32,902 bases of DNA, taken from Sulfurovum sp. (GTDB lineage: Bacteria; Campylobacterota; Campylobacteria; Campylobacterales; Sulfurovaceae). The notes under the pieces are model-generated. The model was not told the origin of the DNA and ran no database searches. It was given only the letters and a program-made list of their open reading frames with translations. How positions within the stretch are numbered: position 1 is the first letter of the stretch; each line of letters starts with the position of its first letter. Shown in pieces: positions 1 to 8,183 of this stretch. Made by a program: the position numbers and the translations under genes. Location: assembly GCA_016744875.1 (NCBI GenBank), contig JADGDL010000024.1:1-32902 (forward strand), written 5' to 3'.

Positions 1-1760
1 GGGTGTTTGATCGCGATATTTTCCTTAATGCTTCCCTGAATAAGTAAGACCTCCTGTGGTACATAAGCGATCTTATTCCGATATTGTGCCAAAGAGTACT
101 GGTTGATCTCAACATCGTCTATCAATATCTTACCTTGTTTGGGTTCATAAAATCCCATAAGAAGATTAAGCAGTGATGATTTTCCTGACCCCATTTTTCC
201 CATAATCGCAACATGTTCTCCAGGTGCGATCTTTAATGATATATCACGCAGGATATTTTGGTTCGCTTCGGGGTAGGCAAAATCAACACCGATGAATTCA
301 ATCTTACCTTCGATATGTTTAGGACTGATAAATGATTTATCTTTAGGATGTTCAACTGGCATTTTCATCAGTTTATCAACCTCTTTAAAACCAGTTATAG
401 CTTTGTTGTATTGTAAGATAAGTGACACCAATTTTCCAACAGGACTTACCGCACGGGAAGAAAGAATGTACGCTACTAGTAATCCTCCTGCTGACAATTC
501 ACCAGTACTTATCATGTAAACACTTCCAACAATAATTGCCACAGTCTGAATCCGGATCATGAAACTGGTAACGGTCATAATGGAACCATTAAGCATCCTA
601 GATTTAAGACTCTTCTTCGCTATATCACCAATGGCATCTTCCATTTTCCACTGCATGACACTACTATAATTGAAAGCTTTCATTGTTTCAATGGCATTGA
701 GACTTTCATACAAGATCATTTCCTTCAAACCTGACGCTCGATTTGAATCAATAATACTCTTTCGGATTGCATCTTTCATAACGAGTGCGTACAATACGAC
801 AAGTAGAATAGTAACTATAGGGATATAAACCAAATCACCAGCTATCCAATAGATCACTACAAGGAAAATAATGGCAAATGGAATATCGATGATCGTCGTC
901 ACGACCGATGATGCCAAAAAGTTCCGTATGTTTCCATATTGCTGAAGTTTACTACTAAATTTACCAAGTGAAGACATTTGATCACCCAGTTTCATATCAA
1001 GTACTCGCTCAAATATAAGCGATGACATAATGACATCACTCTTCTTTGCAGCGATCTCTGTAAAATAATTACGCAGAAATTGTAATAATGATTCTAGAAT
1101 AAAGACCGTTATGATCGCAAACGTCAAAACCCACATCGTATCAAGTGCGGTATTGGGAATCACTCTGTCGTAAATAATTCGTAAATATAGTGGAAGTGCA
1201 AGAATAAAGATGTTGATAAGAAACGATCCTATCAAGATATCAAAATAGATTTTTTTAGTTCTGGCGATCGTACTCCAAAACCAGTGATTAGATCCCGTTT
1301 CCTCACGCATCTGCTCCAGTTTTTCTTCCACATCAAAACTTGATACCCTTTTAAGCATAAACAGAGAGCCGATATACTCCCGCTCAAGATCTTCAATACT
1401 TACCCATCCTTCATGCTGAATCTTTCCAGGAATAAGGACTTGGACATATTTCATATCATTATCGTAATCCAACAAGACACAGCAACGATCATCTTCAAGT
1501 AGTAGAATACAAGGAAGAACTTCTGATGGGATCTTTCGCAAAGACTTTTTTTCCAAACTACTTTTGAAGCCCGCTTTTTCTGCTGCACGTGTAAACAATG
1601 AGCGAGCTTTCTTAGGATCTTTATCAAATAATCTAGGTTTTTGAGGGTCTACAGGAAGACCTGACAAGATAAACTCACGGGTGACATCAAGATGATACAT
1701 CTCTACTATTGACATCAATGCATTGATTAGAGTTGTCTCTTCAAAAATATCTTCTTTCAT
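1..1760 (-). CDS. lapB: LapB-like type I secretion ABC transporter (3' end cut off by window)
   Basis: Inner-membrane ABC exporter that, with a periplasmic adaptor and a TolC-type channel, secretes large RTX adhesins. My translation from the ATG at 1760-1758 gives about 586 residues with no stop before the window edge. The first ~135 residues match the position of the C39-like domain of LapB/HlyB exporters. The catalytic Cys expected near residue 15 is absent, so it should bind substrate rather than cleave a leader. A six-helix transmembrane region follows (about 170-430). The nucleotide-binding domain has Walker A GKMGSGKS near residue 519 and a Q-loop region YVPQEVLL. The signature motif and Walker B lie outside the window. 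The start overlaps the lapD stop as ATGA, so it is translationally coupled. The left-edge truncation is a window artefact. Confidence 0.9.
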   Translation of the reverse strand, partial: MKEDIFEETTLINALMSIVEMYHLDVTREFILSGLPVDPQKPRLFDKDPKKARSLFTRAAEKAGFKSSLEKKSLRKIPSEVLPCILLLEDDRCCVLLDYDNDMKYVQVLIPGKIQHEGWVSIEDLEREYIGSLFMLKRVSSFDVEEKLEQMREETGSNHWFWSTIARTKKIYFDILIGSFLINIFILALPLYLRIIYDRVIPNTALDTMWVLTFAIITVFILESLLQFLRNYFTEIAAKKSDVIMSSLIFERVLDMKLGDQMSSLGKFSSKLQQYGNIRNFLASSVVTTIIDIPFAIIFLVVIYWIAGDLVYIPIVTILLVVLYALVMKDAIRKSIIDSNRASGLKEMILYESLNAIETMKAFNYSSVMQWKMEDAIGDIAKKSLKSRMLNGSIMTVTSFMIRIQTVAIIVGSVYMISTGELSAGGLLVAYILSSRAVSPVGKLVSLILQYNKAITGFKEVDKLMKMPVEHPKDKSFISPKHIEGKIEFIGVDFAYPEANQNILRDISLKIAPGEHVAIMGKMGSGKSSLLNLLMGFYEPKQGKILIDDVEINQYSLAQYRNKIAYVPQEVLLIQGSIKENIAIKH

Positions 1761-3673
1761 TTTTTTCTTTCTTCTTTTGGTTCAGCTATCCAAAATCCCT
1801 GCATTTGAGTAATACCATTTTCTTTTAAACGAATAACAGTCTCTTCAGAATCTACTGCGATAGCGATAAGGTCGATTTCAAGCAACTCAGTTAGAGTGAA
1901 AAGCGAAGACTTAGAAAGCTCTTCTTCTTTTCCTTCAACAAGTGCAAGAAGATATGCAGCATTGACTTTCAGATAGCTTGGTTTGAGCTCCTCGAGCAGT
2001 TTTAGATCATAAGCGCCTACCGTAAAGTGGTCTATACCAAGTTGCCACCCTTTCCGATGAATATGGGAGGCGAAGGCTTTAGACGCCTCATGATCTGATG
2101 CCACAGTTGAATTAGGTAATTCAAAAACAATATCCATTCCCTTTGATTTCCAAGCTTCTGTTAACGTTGATATCATTTGTAAATTCGCACTTTTAGTGAT
2201 AAAATCATGCGTAATATTAACAGCAATTTGTGTAGTTTGTGTAGAGAGCTTAAGCGTATCTAAAAGTTTTAAAACATGAATATCTAGTACTGACATCATC
2301 TTAAGTGCAGAAATGATAGGCATAAATAATCCAGCACTAACGATTTTACCTTCATATTTTAAGCGTAAAAGGAGCTCGTTTTGTACAATACTTTTATCCT
2401 CTCTAATAACAGGTTGTAACATAGGAATAAAAGCATTATTTTCCATTGACTCATGTATTTTTACTATCCATTCTTCATGACTGAGGATAGGTATGTCATC
2501 TTTACCATCAGCATGTAACCTAATCGAACCATCCTCTGTAGCAGATGCCAACATTAGACCACTACCTATTCTTTCCATAATTGTTGCAAGTGATTCTCTT
2601 TCCTTGTAAGATACATAAGCACAGTCAATCTGATACTCCTCTGTGGCCTCTTCACAAACTGCACGGGCGAACTCTTCAACCTGTTCTTCTCTACTTGCAG
2701 GGAGGAGGATCATGATGTCATTTTCGCGCGTACGGCAGCGAACTGCTTCGACAAATGAAGTACAGCAGTGAGAGTTTATGATGTCACGTAAATTTATGAT
2801 CGCTTTATGTACGCCATTGGCACCTTTTTCTTCCAATAATTTTGCGTAATTGTGAATTTCAAATGCAAGCACATAACCATGTGATAAATAGTCGCTTGAA
2901 TTTAAATATTCTTGTAGTTTTATACGGAAATAAGACCGGTTATAGTAGTCAGTTTCTCCATCTTCATAAAGAAGACGATTATAATCTGCTACGGCTTTCG
3001 CTTCTTTTTCGTAAACAGTTTTCACTTTTTTGACCAATGAATTCATAGCCGTAACAACATCACGCATCTCTACAGTTTTTGGTATCTGCTCCTGAAAAAT
3101 GAAACGTCTTTGCATGACAGCTTCCGCCTGTTCACGTACACGTTTAAGAGGCATAAGGACCATTTTCAAAAACAAGTAGATACCAAGTAAGGCAACCAAT
3201 CCAAGCACTACGAAACCTGAGACCATCTCCTTGAATGCTTGCCAGATTTGCCCATAGGCATGTCCTCGATGTCCCTTGATCTTTAAATGTCCGGTAAGTA
3301 GCCAACCACTACTTAAAGGAACAACTGCTTCTGATGATTCCAAACGAACATGCTCTATGAACCATGAGGGTATACCTTGTACTTTTACGGACTCACGGCT
3401 TTGATAGGTAACATTTCCATCGATATCTAACAGTACGATCGATTCATAATACCCACTGTCAAAAACAGCATTGATCAATGTTTCTTCCATCGCCTTGTCA
3501 CCTTTGACATGCCCGATCGCTACGCCCAGAGAAGAAGCTGTATTTGCTGCATTACTAAAGAGCTGATCACGTATAAAGCCCTCTGCATTTTTATAATTGA
3601 TATACATAGCGGTTGCAAGGAGTACAAGCACAAGCATCGACATTGCCAGCATTATTTGTCTATTTAACGTCAT
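1757..3673 (-). CDS. lapD: LapD-like c-di-GMP receptor (inactive GGDEF and EAL)
   Basis: Inner-membrane receptor that, when bound to c-di-GMP, sequesters the protease LapG and keeps adhesin on the cell surface. Order of parts in 638 residues: TM helix (about 8-27), periplasmic LapD/MoxY-type sensor (28-150) with a Trp at 124 in SSGW where Pseudomonas LapD has its LapG-contacting Trp (equivalence from memory), TM helix (152-174), HAMP (about 170-225), degenerate GGDEF (about 235-385) and degenerate EAL (about 400-638). The GGDEF site reads RENDIM (316-321). The EAL site reads ELLLR (433-437). The usual DDFGTGYSS stretch has become DHFTVGAYD, so catalysis by either domain is unlikely. It overlaps lapG upstream and lapB downstream by 4 bp each. 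Confidence 0.92.
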   Translation of the reverse strand: MTLNRQIMLAMSMLVLVLLATAMYINYKNAEGFIRDQLFSNAANTASSLGVAIGHVKGDKAMEETLINAVFDSGYYESIVLLDIDGNVTYQSRESVKVQGIPSWFIEHVRLESSEAVVPLSSGWLLTGHLKIKGHRGHAYGQIWQAFKEMVSGFVVLGLVALLGIYLFLKMVLMPLKRVREQAEAVMQRRFIFQEQIPKTVEMRDVVTAMNSLVKKVKTVYEKEAKAVADYNRLLYEDGETDYYNRSYFRIKLQEYLNSSDYLSHGYVLAFEIHNYAKLLEEKGANGVHKAIINLRDIINSHCCTSFVEAVRCRTRENDIMILLPASREEQVEEFARAVCEEATEEYQIDCAYVSYKERESLATIMERIGSGLMLASATEDGSIRLHADGKDDIPILSHEEWIVKIHESMENNAFIPMLQPVIREDKSIVQNELLLRLKYEGKIVSAGLFMPIISALKMMSVLDIHVLKLLDTLKLSTQTTQIAVNITHDFITKSANLQMISTLTEAWKSKGMDIVFELPNSTVASDHEASKAFASHIHRKGWQLGIDHFTVGAYDLKLLEELKPSYLKVNAAYLLALVEGKEEELSKSSLFTLTELLEIDLIAIAVDSEETVIRLKENGITQMQGFWIAEPKEERKK

Positions 3674-4344
3674 CTGAATTCCTTTTCGACCTTATCTAGA
3701 AATGAAGCCCATTTCTTATTTTTATCTCGCCCACCCGGGACAATCTTTCCTAATCCTTGCTGACGATTAAGATAAAGTTCCTTAGCATTGAAACTATATA
3801 CAAATGCCAAGTCACTTCTCTTACTTGCGGGAAGAACTTTGAAGTTTAGGTTGTCTAAAATCAGGGGAATGGACTTTGGTGTTTCGTAATAACTTAGCAC
3901 CATATGTGCTTCATTAAGTCTAAGTGCTTTTACATAGGTAAAGAAGAGCTTTTCTTCCGGTACACCTGATTTTCGGAGCATAAAATATTTAGTTATAACA
4001 AAATCTTCACAATCACCCTTGTCACGTCCAAGAAATTCAACAGGTCTGGCCCAATAGTCTTTCTTACCCCATGCTATTTGGTCAGAAGTAAAGCGAACCT
4101 GATTGACAAAGCCATTCACTTTATCTAACTTTTCTTTATCACTCAAGGGATCAATTTTATTTATTAACCTTAATCCTGCCTCTATACGCGCAACGGCAAG
4201 AGGACCATACTTTTTTTCTATCTCTTTAGTACGCTCATCCGAGAGAAGAGGACTCTGCGCTCCTCTCGTACAATTAGTGACAGTACTTAGCATTAGGAAT
4301 ATTCCTAATAATAGTCGCCACCCTTTCACATCAGACCATCGCAT
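3670..4344 (-). CDS. lapG: LapG-like periplasmic cysteine protease (peptidase C93, transglutaminase-like)
   Basis: Calcium-dependent periplasmic protease that cuts the N-terminal retention module of LapA-type adhesins when LapD releases it. The 224-residue protein has an N-terminal hydrophobic stretch (about 11-23) that serves as signal peptide. A Cys at 25 is not in a good lipobox, so I do not call it a lipoprotein. The catalytic triad can be read as Cys112 in GDCEDF, His147 in EAHMVL and Asp164 in LILDNLN, the spacing expected for LapG. The acidic residues after Cys112 fit the calcium site. An AGGAT ribosome site sits just upstream of the ATG. The stop overlaps the lapD start as ATGA, and the TolC gene ends 53 bp upstream. 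Confidence 0.9.
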   Translation of the reverse strand: MRWSDVKGWRLLLGIFLMLSTVTNCTRGAQSPLLSDERTKEIEKKYGPLAVARIEAGLRLINKIDPLSDKEKLDKVNGFVNQVRFTSDQIAWGKKDYWARPVEFLGRDKGDCEDFVITKYFMLRKSGVPEEKLFFTYVKALRLNEAHMVLSYYETPKSIPLILDNLNFKVLPASKRSDLAFVYSFNAKELYLNRQQGLGKIVPGGRDKNKKWASFLDKVEKEFR

Positions 4345-4397
4345 AATATCCTATCAGCATTTTTTAATTCTCTAAAGTTCGTTCTTTAACACTATCT

Positions 4398-5756
4398 TTA
4401 TTTGTTTAATTCCTGACCACTATAACGTTTGAATTTAAGTACATCATCTGAAGTTACAGAAACTAAATTCGGAAGATTTCCAACATTTTCAATTACGCGA
4501 TATTGCGCCAATATCTCATCATAGTATGTAGATATATAAGCTTTTCTCGAACTAAAATATTCATTTTTAACATCTAGCAGATCAAGAAGTGTACGTCTTC
4601 CTAAATTAAACTCTTCATTATAGGCATCGAGTGTCTTTTTACTAAAATCACGGTGCTTTTTAAGGTATACCCGTATCTCTGCTAGTCGTTCCTTTGCTGC
4701 CCATGAAAGTTGTAGACGCTCAGAAGAAAGCCTCTTAACATTGAGCATTCTATCCGATTCTTCAAACATTCTTGCAGCAGCTTTTTGCTTTAATGCATCA
4801 TCAGCTCCACCGTTATAAAGATTCCAAGTTGCGATTACCATAATGGTAGTTTGATCTACTTCATCTCTAAGATCACTTCCTGTAAATGAATCTGCATCGT
4901 TATCGTAATAACTCTGTTTGAGTTCTAAGTCTACCCAAGGATAGTAATTTTCTTTCGTCTGCTGATAACCTGCTTCCAATGCTTTTACATTATTTTGTGA
5001 TGCAAGAATAGAAGGATACTTCTCTACTACCATTTCTTCAGCTCTCTCTAGTGTTGCAGGTATCAAAGTTTTATCAACCTTTGGTTCTCTTAGATCGGAT
5101 GCTGAGACGGACGTGTCATATCCGTAGATACGTAGAAAATTTATTTTAGCATCTAGTAAATTATTCTCAGCAATTATCACATTTGATTGAGACAATGCCA
5201 AACGTCCTGAAATTTGTTCCATATCACCTTGAGTACCTGCTCCAGATGCTGTTCTCTGTTTTATTTTGGAATAGTAATCTTTATGTACTTCATGGTTTTC
5301 ATGCGCTAGATCGACTATCTTTCTCGATTTAAGTATTTCTAGATATCTATCGATCATCTCAAGTCCAAGTTGACTTACTTTTTCCATAAGATAATACTCA
5401 GCTGAAATTATTCGTTTGTCCTGCTGTTCAACATCGTTCTGTGTACCAAAACCATGAAAAAGATTTTGACGTGCACGGATGAAAGCTTCCGAATATGTGT
5501 ACTTGTCTGTATTATATGCAGGAACAACATCATCATAACGCTTTTCGCCGATACTGCCACCTACATCTAGTACTGGAAGATATCCAGAAAAGGCTATACC
5601 TCTGTCTTGCTCGACCGCACGATAGTTTTCAATTCGCTCACGTACCTCAGGGTTCGTATTGATCACATGAACCAATGCTTCATTGATAGTCAAAGCTGGC
5701 ACCGCTGATGGAAGTAAAAAAGGTAAAATCCCTAAAATCCACATCTTTTTCATCAT
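4398..5756 (-). CDS. TolC/LapE-family outer-membrane efflux protein
   Basis: Trimeric outer-membrane channel of a type I secretion system, by context the exit duct for the LapB exporter. The 452-residue protein begins with a Lys-rich signal peptide (about 1-22, ending near PALT). It then shows two outer-membrane-efflux repeats, with the family's opening pattern TINEALVHVINTNPEV and long amphipathic helices rich in Glu, Lys and Gln. It resembles the 'agglutination protein' TolC group that accompanies LapBCD clusters. It is first in the minus-strand lap operon, with a strong AAGGAG ribosome site. Two ATGs (5756 and 5753) are adjacent and either could initiate. No separate LapC-type adaptor is seen among the visible genes; it may lie beyond the left edge. 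Confidence 0.88.
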   Translation of the reverse strand: MMKKMWILGILPFLLPSAVPALTINEALVHVINTNPEVRERIENYRAVEQDRGIAFSGYLPVLDVGGSIGEKRYDDVVPAYNTDKYTYSEAFIRARQNLFHGFGTQNDVEQQDKRIISAEYYLMEKVSQLGLEMIDRYLEILKSRKIVDLAHENHEVHKDYYSKIKQRTASGAGTQGDMEQISGRLALSQSNVIIAENNLLDAKINFLRIYGYDTSVSASDLREPKVDKTLIPATLERAEEMVVEKYPSILASQNNVKALEAGYQQTKENYYPWVDLELKQSYYDNDADSFTGSDLRDEVDQTTIMVIATWNLYNGGADDALKQKAAARMFEESDRMLNVKRLSSERLQLSWAAKERLAEIRVYLKKHRDFSKKTLDAYNEEFNLGRRTLLDLLDVKNEYFSSRKAYISTYYDEILAQYRVIENVGNLPNLVSVTSDDVLKFKRYSGQELNK

Positions 5757-5801
5757 ATCTCCTTTTAATATTTATCAACAGATCTATTCTGCACTGAAAT
5801 C

Positions 5802-5807
5802 AGTATA
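5802..5807 (-). promoter_or_regulatory. Candidate -10 box for the lap operon
   Basis: On the minus strand the hexamer TATACT lies here, predicting a start of transcription near 5795 and a leader of about 39 bases before the TolC ATG. The surroundings are AT-rich with no clear -35, as is usual for Campylobacterota housekeeping promoters. Position is read from sequence; function is inferred. Confidence 0.5.
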
Positions 5808-5887
5808 CACTATTATTAAAAGAAAATGCAAGTTTTGTTCTAAAATTATAATAATATATTAAAACCTATACTTATAGTAATGTTTTG

Positions 5888-6472
5888 CTATCGTAACCAA
5901 ATTACAAGATCTCTACTTAGCTTGACTATAGCTGCATTTGTAGCACTTGCATACCCTTTTGCATCTGTGGTAGTTGTTGCTTCTATATAAGTAAATCTTC
6001 TTGTTTTTACTAACTTCCCTGTCTCCGCATCTATTAATGTGAACTGTATAGAGACAACTGAATAAGATTCTTTTCCTCTCACTTGATGTTCAAAGGCAAA
6101 AATATTACTTTCAAGTCTATAGTTGACTTTAAGTGTAGTAGTATCAGGCAATACTGCTTTAAAAAGTTGTGAACTGTCTAAAACATCTATAACCGTACCT
6201 TGTATAAGTTTAGACATATGGTTGGACCACTCTGAGTTCATGTAGGTTCCGTAATCATTATGACTGTAGGAAAAGTTCATCTTTTGTGACATCTGTTCTC
6301 TTAGGCTCTGAGGGAAAGCGACTTTAATGACTTTTTGTTTGTATGATGAGTGGGTTATTTTCTGTACCTTTGGAACGTCTAAACTATAGACTTTTAAAAC
6401 TGGTGCCTGTGTACATCCAAGTAAGCCTGCACAAAGTACAATAGATGTTAGAATTCTTTTACGATTTGTCAT
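5888..6472 (-). CDS. PqiC-like ABC-type transport auxiliary lipoprotein
   Basis: Probable outer-membrane-anchored partner of the MCE/Mla lipid transporter encoded just upstream. The 194-residue protein has a lipoprotein signal with lipobox LLGC (Cys20), so the mature protein starts at that Cys. The body fits the ABC_trans_aux/PqiC family, for example KVYSLDVPKV after the lipobox and a C-terminal half rich in beta strands. In E. coli PqiC plays this role for PqiB; MlaC is a different, soluble protein, and none is present here. The ATG overlaps the mlaD stop by 4 bp, and it is last in the operon. Family call is fairly firm; the exact cargo is unknown. Confidence 0.8.
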   Translation of the reverse strand: MTNRKRILTSIVLCAGLLGCTQAPVLKVYSLDVPKVQKITHSSYKQKVIKVAFPQSLREQMSQKMNFSYSHNDYGTYMNSEWSNHMSKLIQGTVIDVLDSSQLFKAVLPDTTTLKVNYRLESNIFAFEHQVRGKESYSVVSIQFTLIDAETGKLVKTRRFTYIEATTTTDAKGYASATNAAIVKLSRDLVIWLR

Positions 6473-7401
6473 TCTCCCGGTCCCCTTCTTGATTCTCTTG
6501 ATTTAAAGAGTATGCCACTTGGATTCTGTTCAAGTTCTCTTGACACTGTACTTAATTCTTTTAGCAATATCTGTGTATCTATGATCGCTGGTTCTAAGAT
6601 CTTTTTTAAATTATAGTCACCCCTATCCAGACTTTTTTCAACTTTAAGAGTCACACGGTTAAAGTTTTTACTGGTTTCCATAAGTTTCTCCACAGTAGGT
6701 ACTGTCACCTCTTTGATCTGTGCAAAATCATCACTGGCTTCAGTCAACTTCATGTTGATATTTTTCATTGTAACCCTAAACTCTTGTAGTGTCTTGTCTA
6801 TCTCTTCAAGTGATTTCAATGCCTTATCTTCTACTTCACTCCCTTTAGCTGTGAGTTTTTCAGTGTTATCTAAAATGCTTCCCATTGTTTCAACATTCTG
6901 ATCTGAAAGAAGTTTTTCACTTTGTGCCAGTAGGTTTTCCAATTTCTCACTCAGTCCTCCAACATTTTTTGAAAGTTTTGTAAGAAGAGAAGGTTTTGAA
7001 GATATGAGAGGAATGTACTCATCTGTAGGCACCAATGTTTTTGCTTCATTACTTCCTCCCTCTATTTCTATAAATAATAGACCTGTTATACCGAACATCT
7101 GTGTATGTGCAACCATGTCTTCTTTTATAAGTACAGCTTCGTTGATCTCTAAGATCAATTCAACTTTTTGAACATCTTGGGGATGTATACGTATTTGGCT
7201 CACACGTCCTATCTCTACACCGTGTAATTTCACAGAAGAGTCTTTTGATAATCCGGATACTGACTCTTTTAATTCAACTCTGTAAGTAACAAACTCTTCT
7301 TTCAGTCCATATTTTGCAAGCCAAAAAGCAAACCACACCATACCAATACCAAATAAAATGACAAATAGTCCAACGATTGTATAATTGACTTTACTATACA
7401 T
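6469..7401 (-). CDS. mlaD: MlaD/MCE-domain lipid transport protein
   Basis: Inner-membrane-anchored MCE protein that forms a hexameric ring on the MlaE permease and passes phospholipid through the periplasm. The 310 residues comprise an N-terminal TM anchor (about 8-30), one MCE domain (about 38-118, including SVKLHGVEIGRVSQI and the FGITGLLFIEIEGG core), and a long C-terminal helical region (about 140-300) with heptad-like Leu, Ile and Glu spacing. That tail is longer than in E. coli MlaD (183 residues) and resembles the needle-forming tails of longer MCE proteins. The stop overlaps the next lipoprotein start, and the start overlaps the mlaF stop as TAATG, so translation is coupled throughout. 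Confidence 0.9.
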   Translation of the reverse strand: MYSKVNYTIVGLFVILFGIGMVWFAFWLAKYGLKEEFVTYRVELKESVSGLSKDSSVKLHGVEIGRVSQIRIHPQDVQKVELILEINEAVLIKEDMVAHTQMFGITGLLFIEIEGGSNEAKTLVPTDEYIPLISSKPSLLTKLSKNVGGLSEKLENLLAQSEKLLSDQNVETMGSILDNTEKLTAKGSEVEDKALKSLEEIDKTLQEFRVTMKNINMKLTEASDDFAQIKEVTVPTVEKLMETSKNFNRVTLKVEKSLDRGDYNLKKILEPAIIDTQILLKELSTVSRELEQNPSGILFKSRESRRGPGE

Positions 7402-8183
7402 TACCTAACCTCACCTAGTTTTACCTTGTCTGCATACTTTTGCTTTGTATATTCATTTTTGAAAAAATCTTCTACAAAAGGATGTGTAGATTGTAACACA
7501 TTTTTTATGCTTCCTTCTGCCACTACGTGTTTATCAGCCAAAACAGCCATCCTATCCACGATAGAAAAGATGCTGTCCAGATCATGTGTGATCATCACCA
7601 CAGTGATACCAAGCAGATCACGTAATTCTACGATTAATGAATCAAAATTTCGCGCACCTATAGGATCAAGTCCTGAAGTAGGCTCATCTAGAAATAGTAA
7701 TTTAGGTTCCATAGCCAAAGCCCGCGCAAGTGCAGCACGTTTTATCATACCTCCAGATAGTTCAGAAGGGTATAGTGCGCCAACATATGGTTCCAATCCT
7801 ACCAAAGCCAGTTTCGAAGAGACCAGTTTTTTTCGCATACTCTCTGAGATATTTGTATACTCTTTGAGTTGCACTTCAATATTCTCAGCAATGGTCAAAG
7901 AGGAATAAAGTGCCCCAAATTGAAAAAGAACACCCCAGTCCTCACGTAATGACTGTGCATCTCTAAACGTAATACCGTTTAGTATTTTACCTAATACACT
8001 CACCTTTCCTTCTGTGGGCTCCAGTAACATTATCATCTCTTTCATAAGCACAGATTTACCTGATCCACTTTCACCCAGAATGCCATAAATCTCATTTTCT
8101 TCTATATGCAAATTGACATTGTCATGGATCGTACGCTCACCAAACTTGGTTACTATACCCTCTACTTCTATCACTGTACTCAT
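7401..8183 (-). CDS. mlaF: MlaF-like ABC transporter ATPase
   Basis: ATPase that powers MlaE-dependent lipid movement between the membranes. In 260 residues all nucleotide-binding motifs are intact: Walker A GESGSGKS (37-44), Q-loop LFQFGALYSSLT, signature LSGGM, Walker B LLFLDEPTSGLDP and switch His in MITHDL. The LSGGM signature (Met in place of Gln) and the FQFGAL Q-loop are typical of the MlaF/Ttg2A group. It sits between the permease and MCE genes with 4-bp and 1-bp overlaps. C. jejuni has a comparable iamA/iamB pair, which from memory are linked to invasion and are Mla-like. Confidence 0.92.
   Translation of the reverse strand: MSTVIEVEGIVTKFGERTIHDNVNLHIEENEIYGILGESGSGKSVLMKEMIMLLEPTEGKVSVLGKILNGITFRDAQSLREDWGVLFQFGALYSSLTIAENIEVQLKEYTNISESMRKKLVSSKLALVGLEPYVGALYPSELSGGMIKRAALARALAMEPKLLFLDEPTSGLDPIGARNFDSLIVELRDLLGITVVMITHDLDSIFSIVDRMAVLADKHVVAEGSIKNVLQSTHPFVEDFFKNEYTKQKYADKVKLGEVR

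Noticed and set aside
5765..5778. FNR-like site TTGATAAATATTAA in the TolC leader
   Set aside because: One arm is imperfect, the DNA is very AT-rich, and it lies about 24 bases downstream of the predicted start rather than at an activator position.
7426..7908. Plus-strand 160-codon frame opposite mlaF
   Set aside because: The opposite strand carries all ABC ATPase motifs; this frame is low-complexity Ser-rich antisense.
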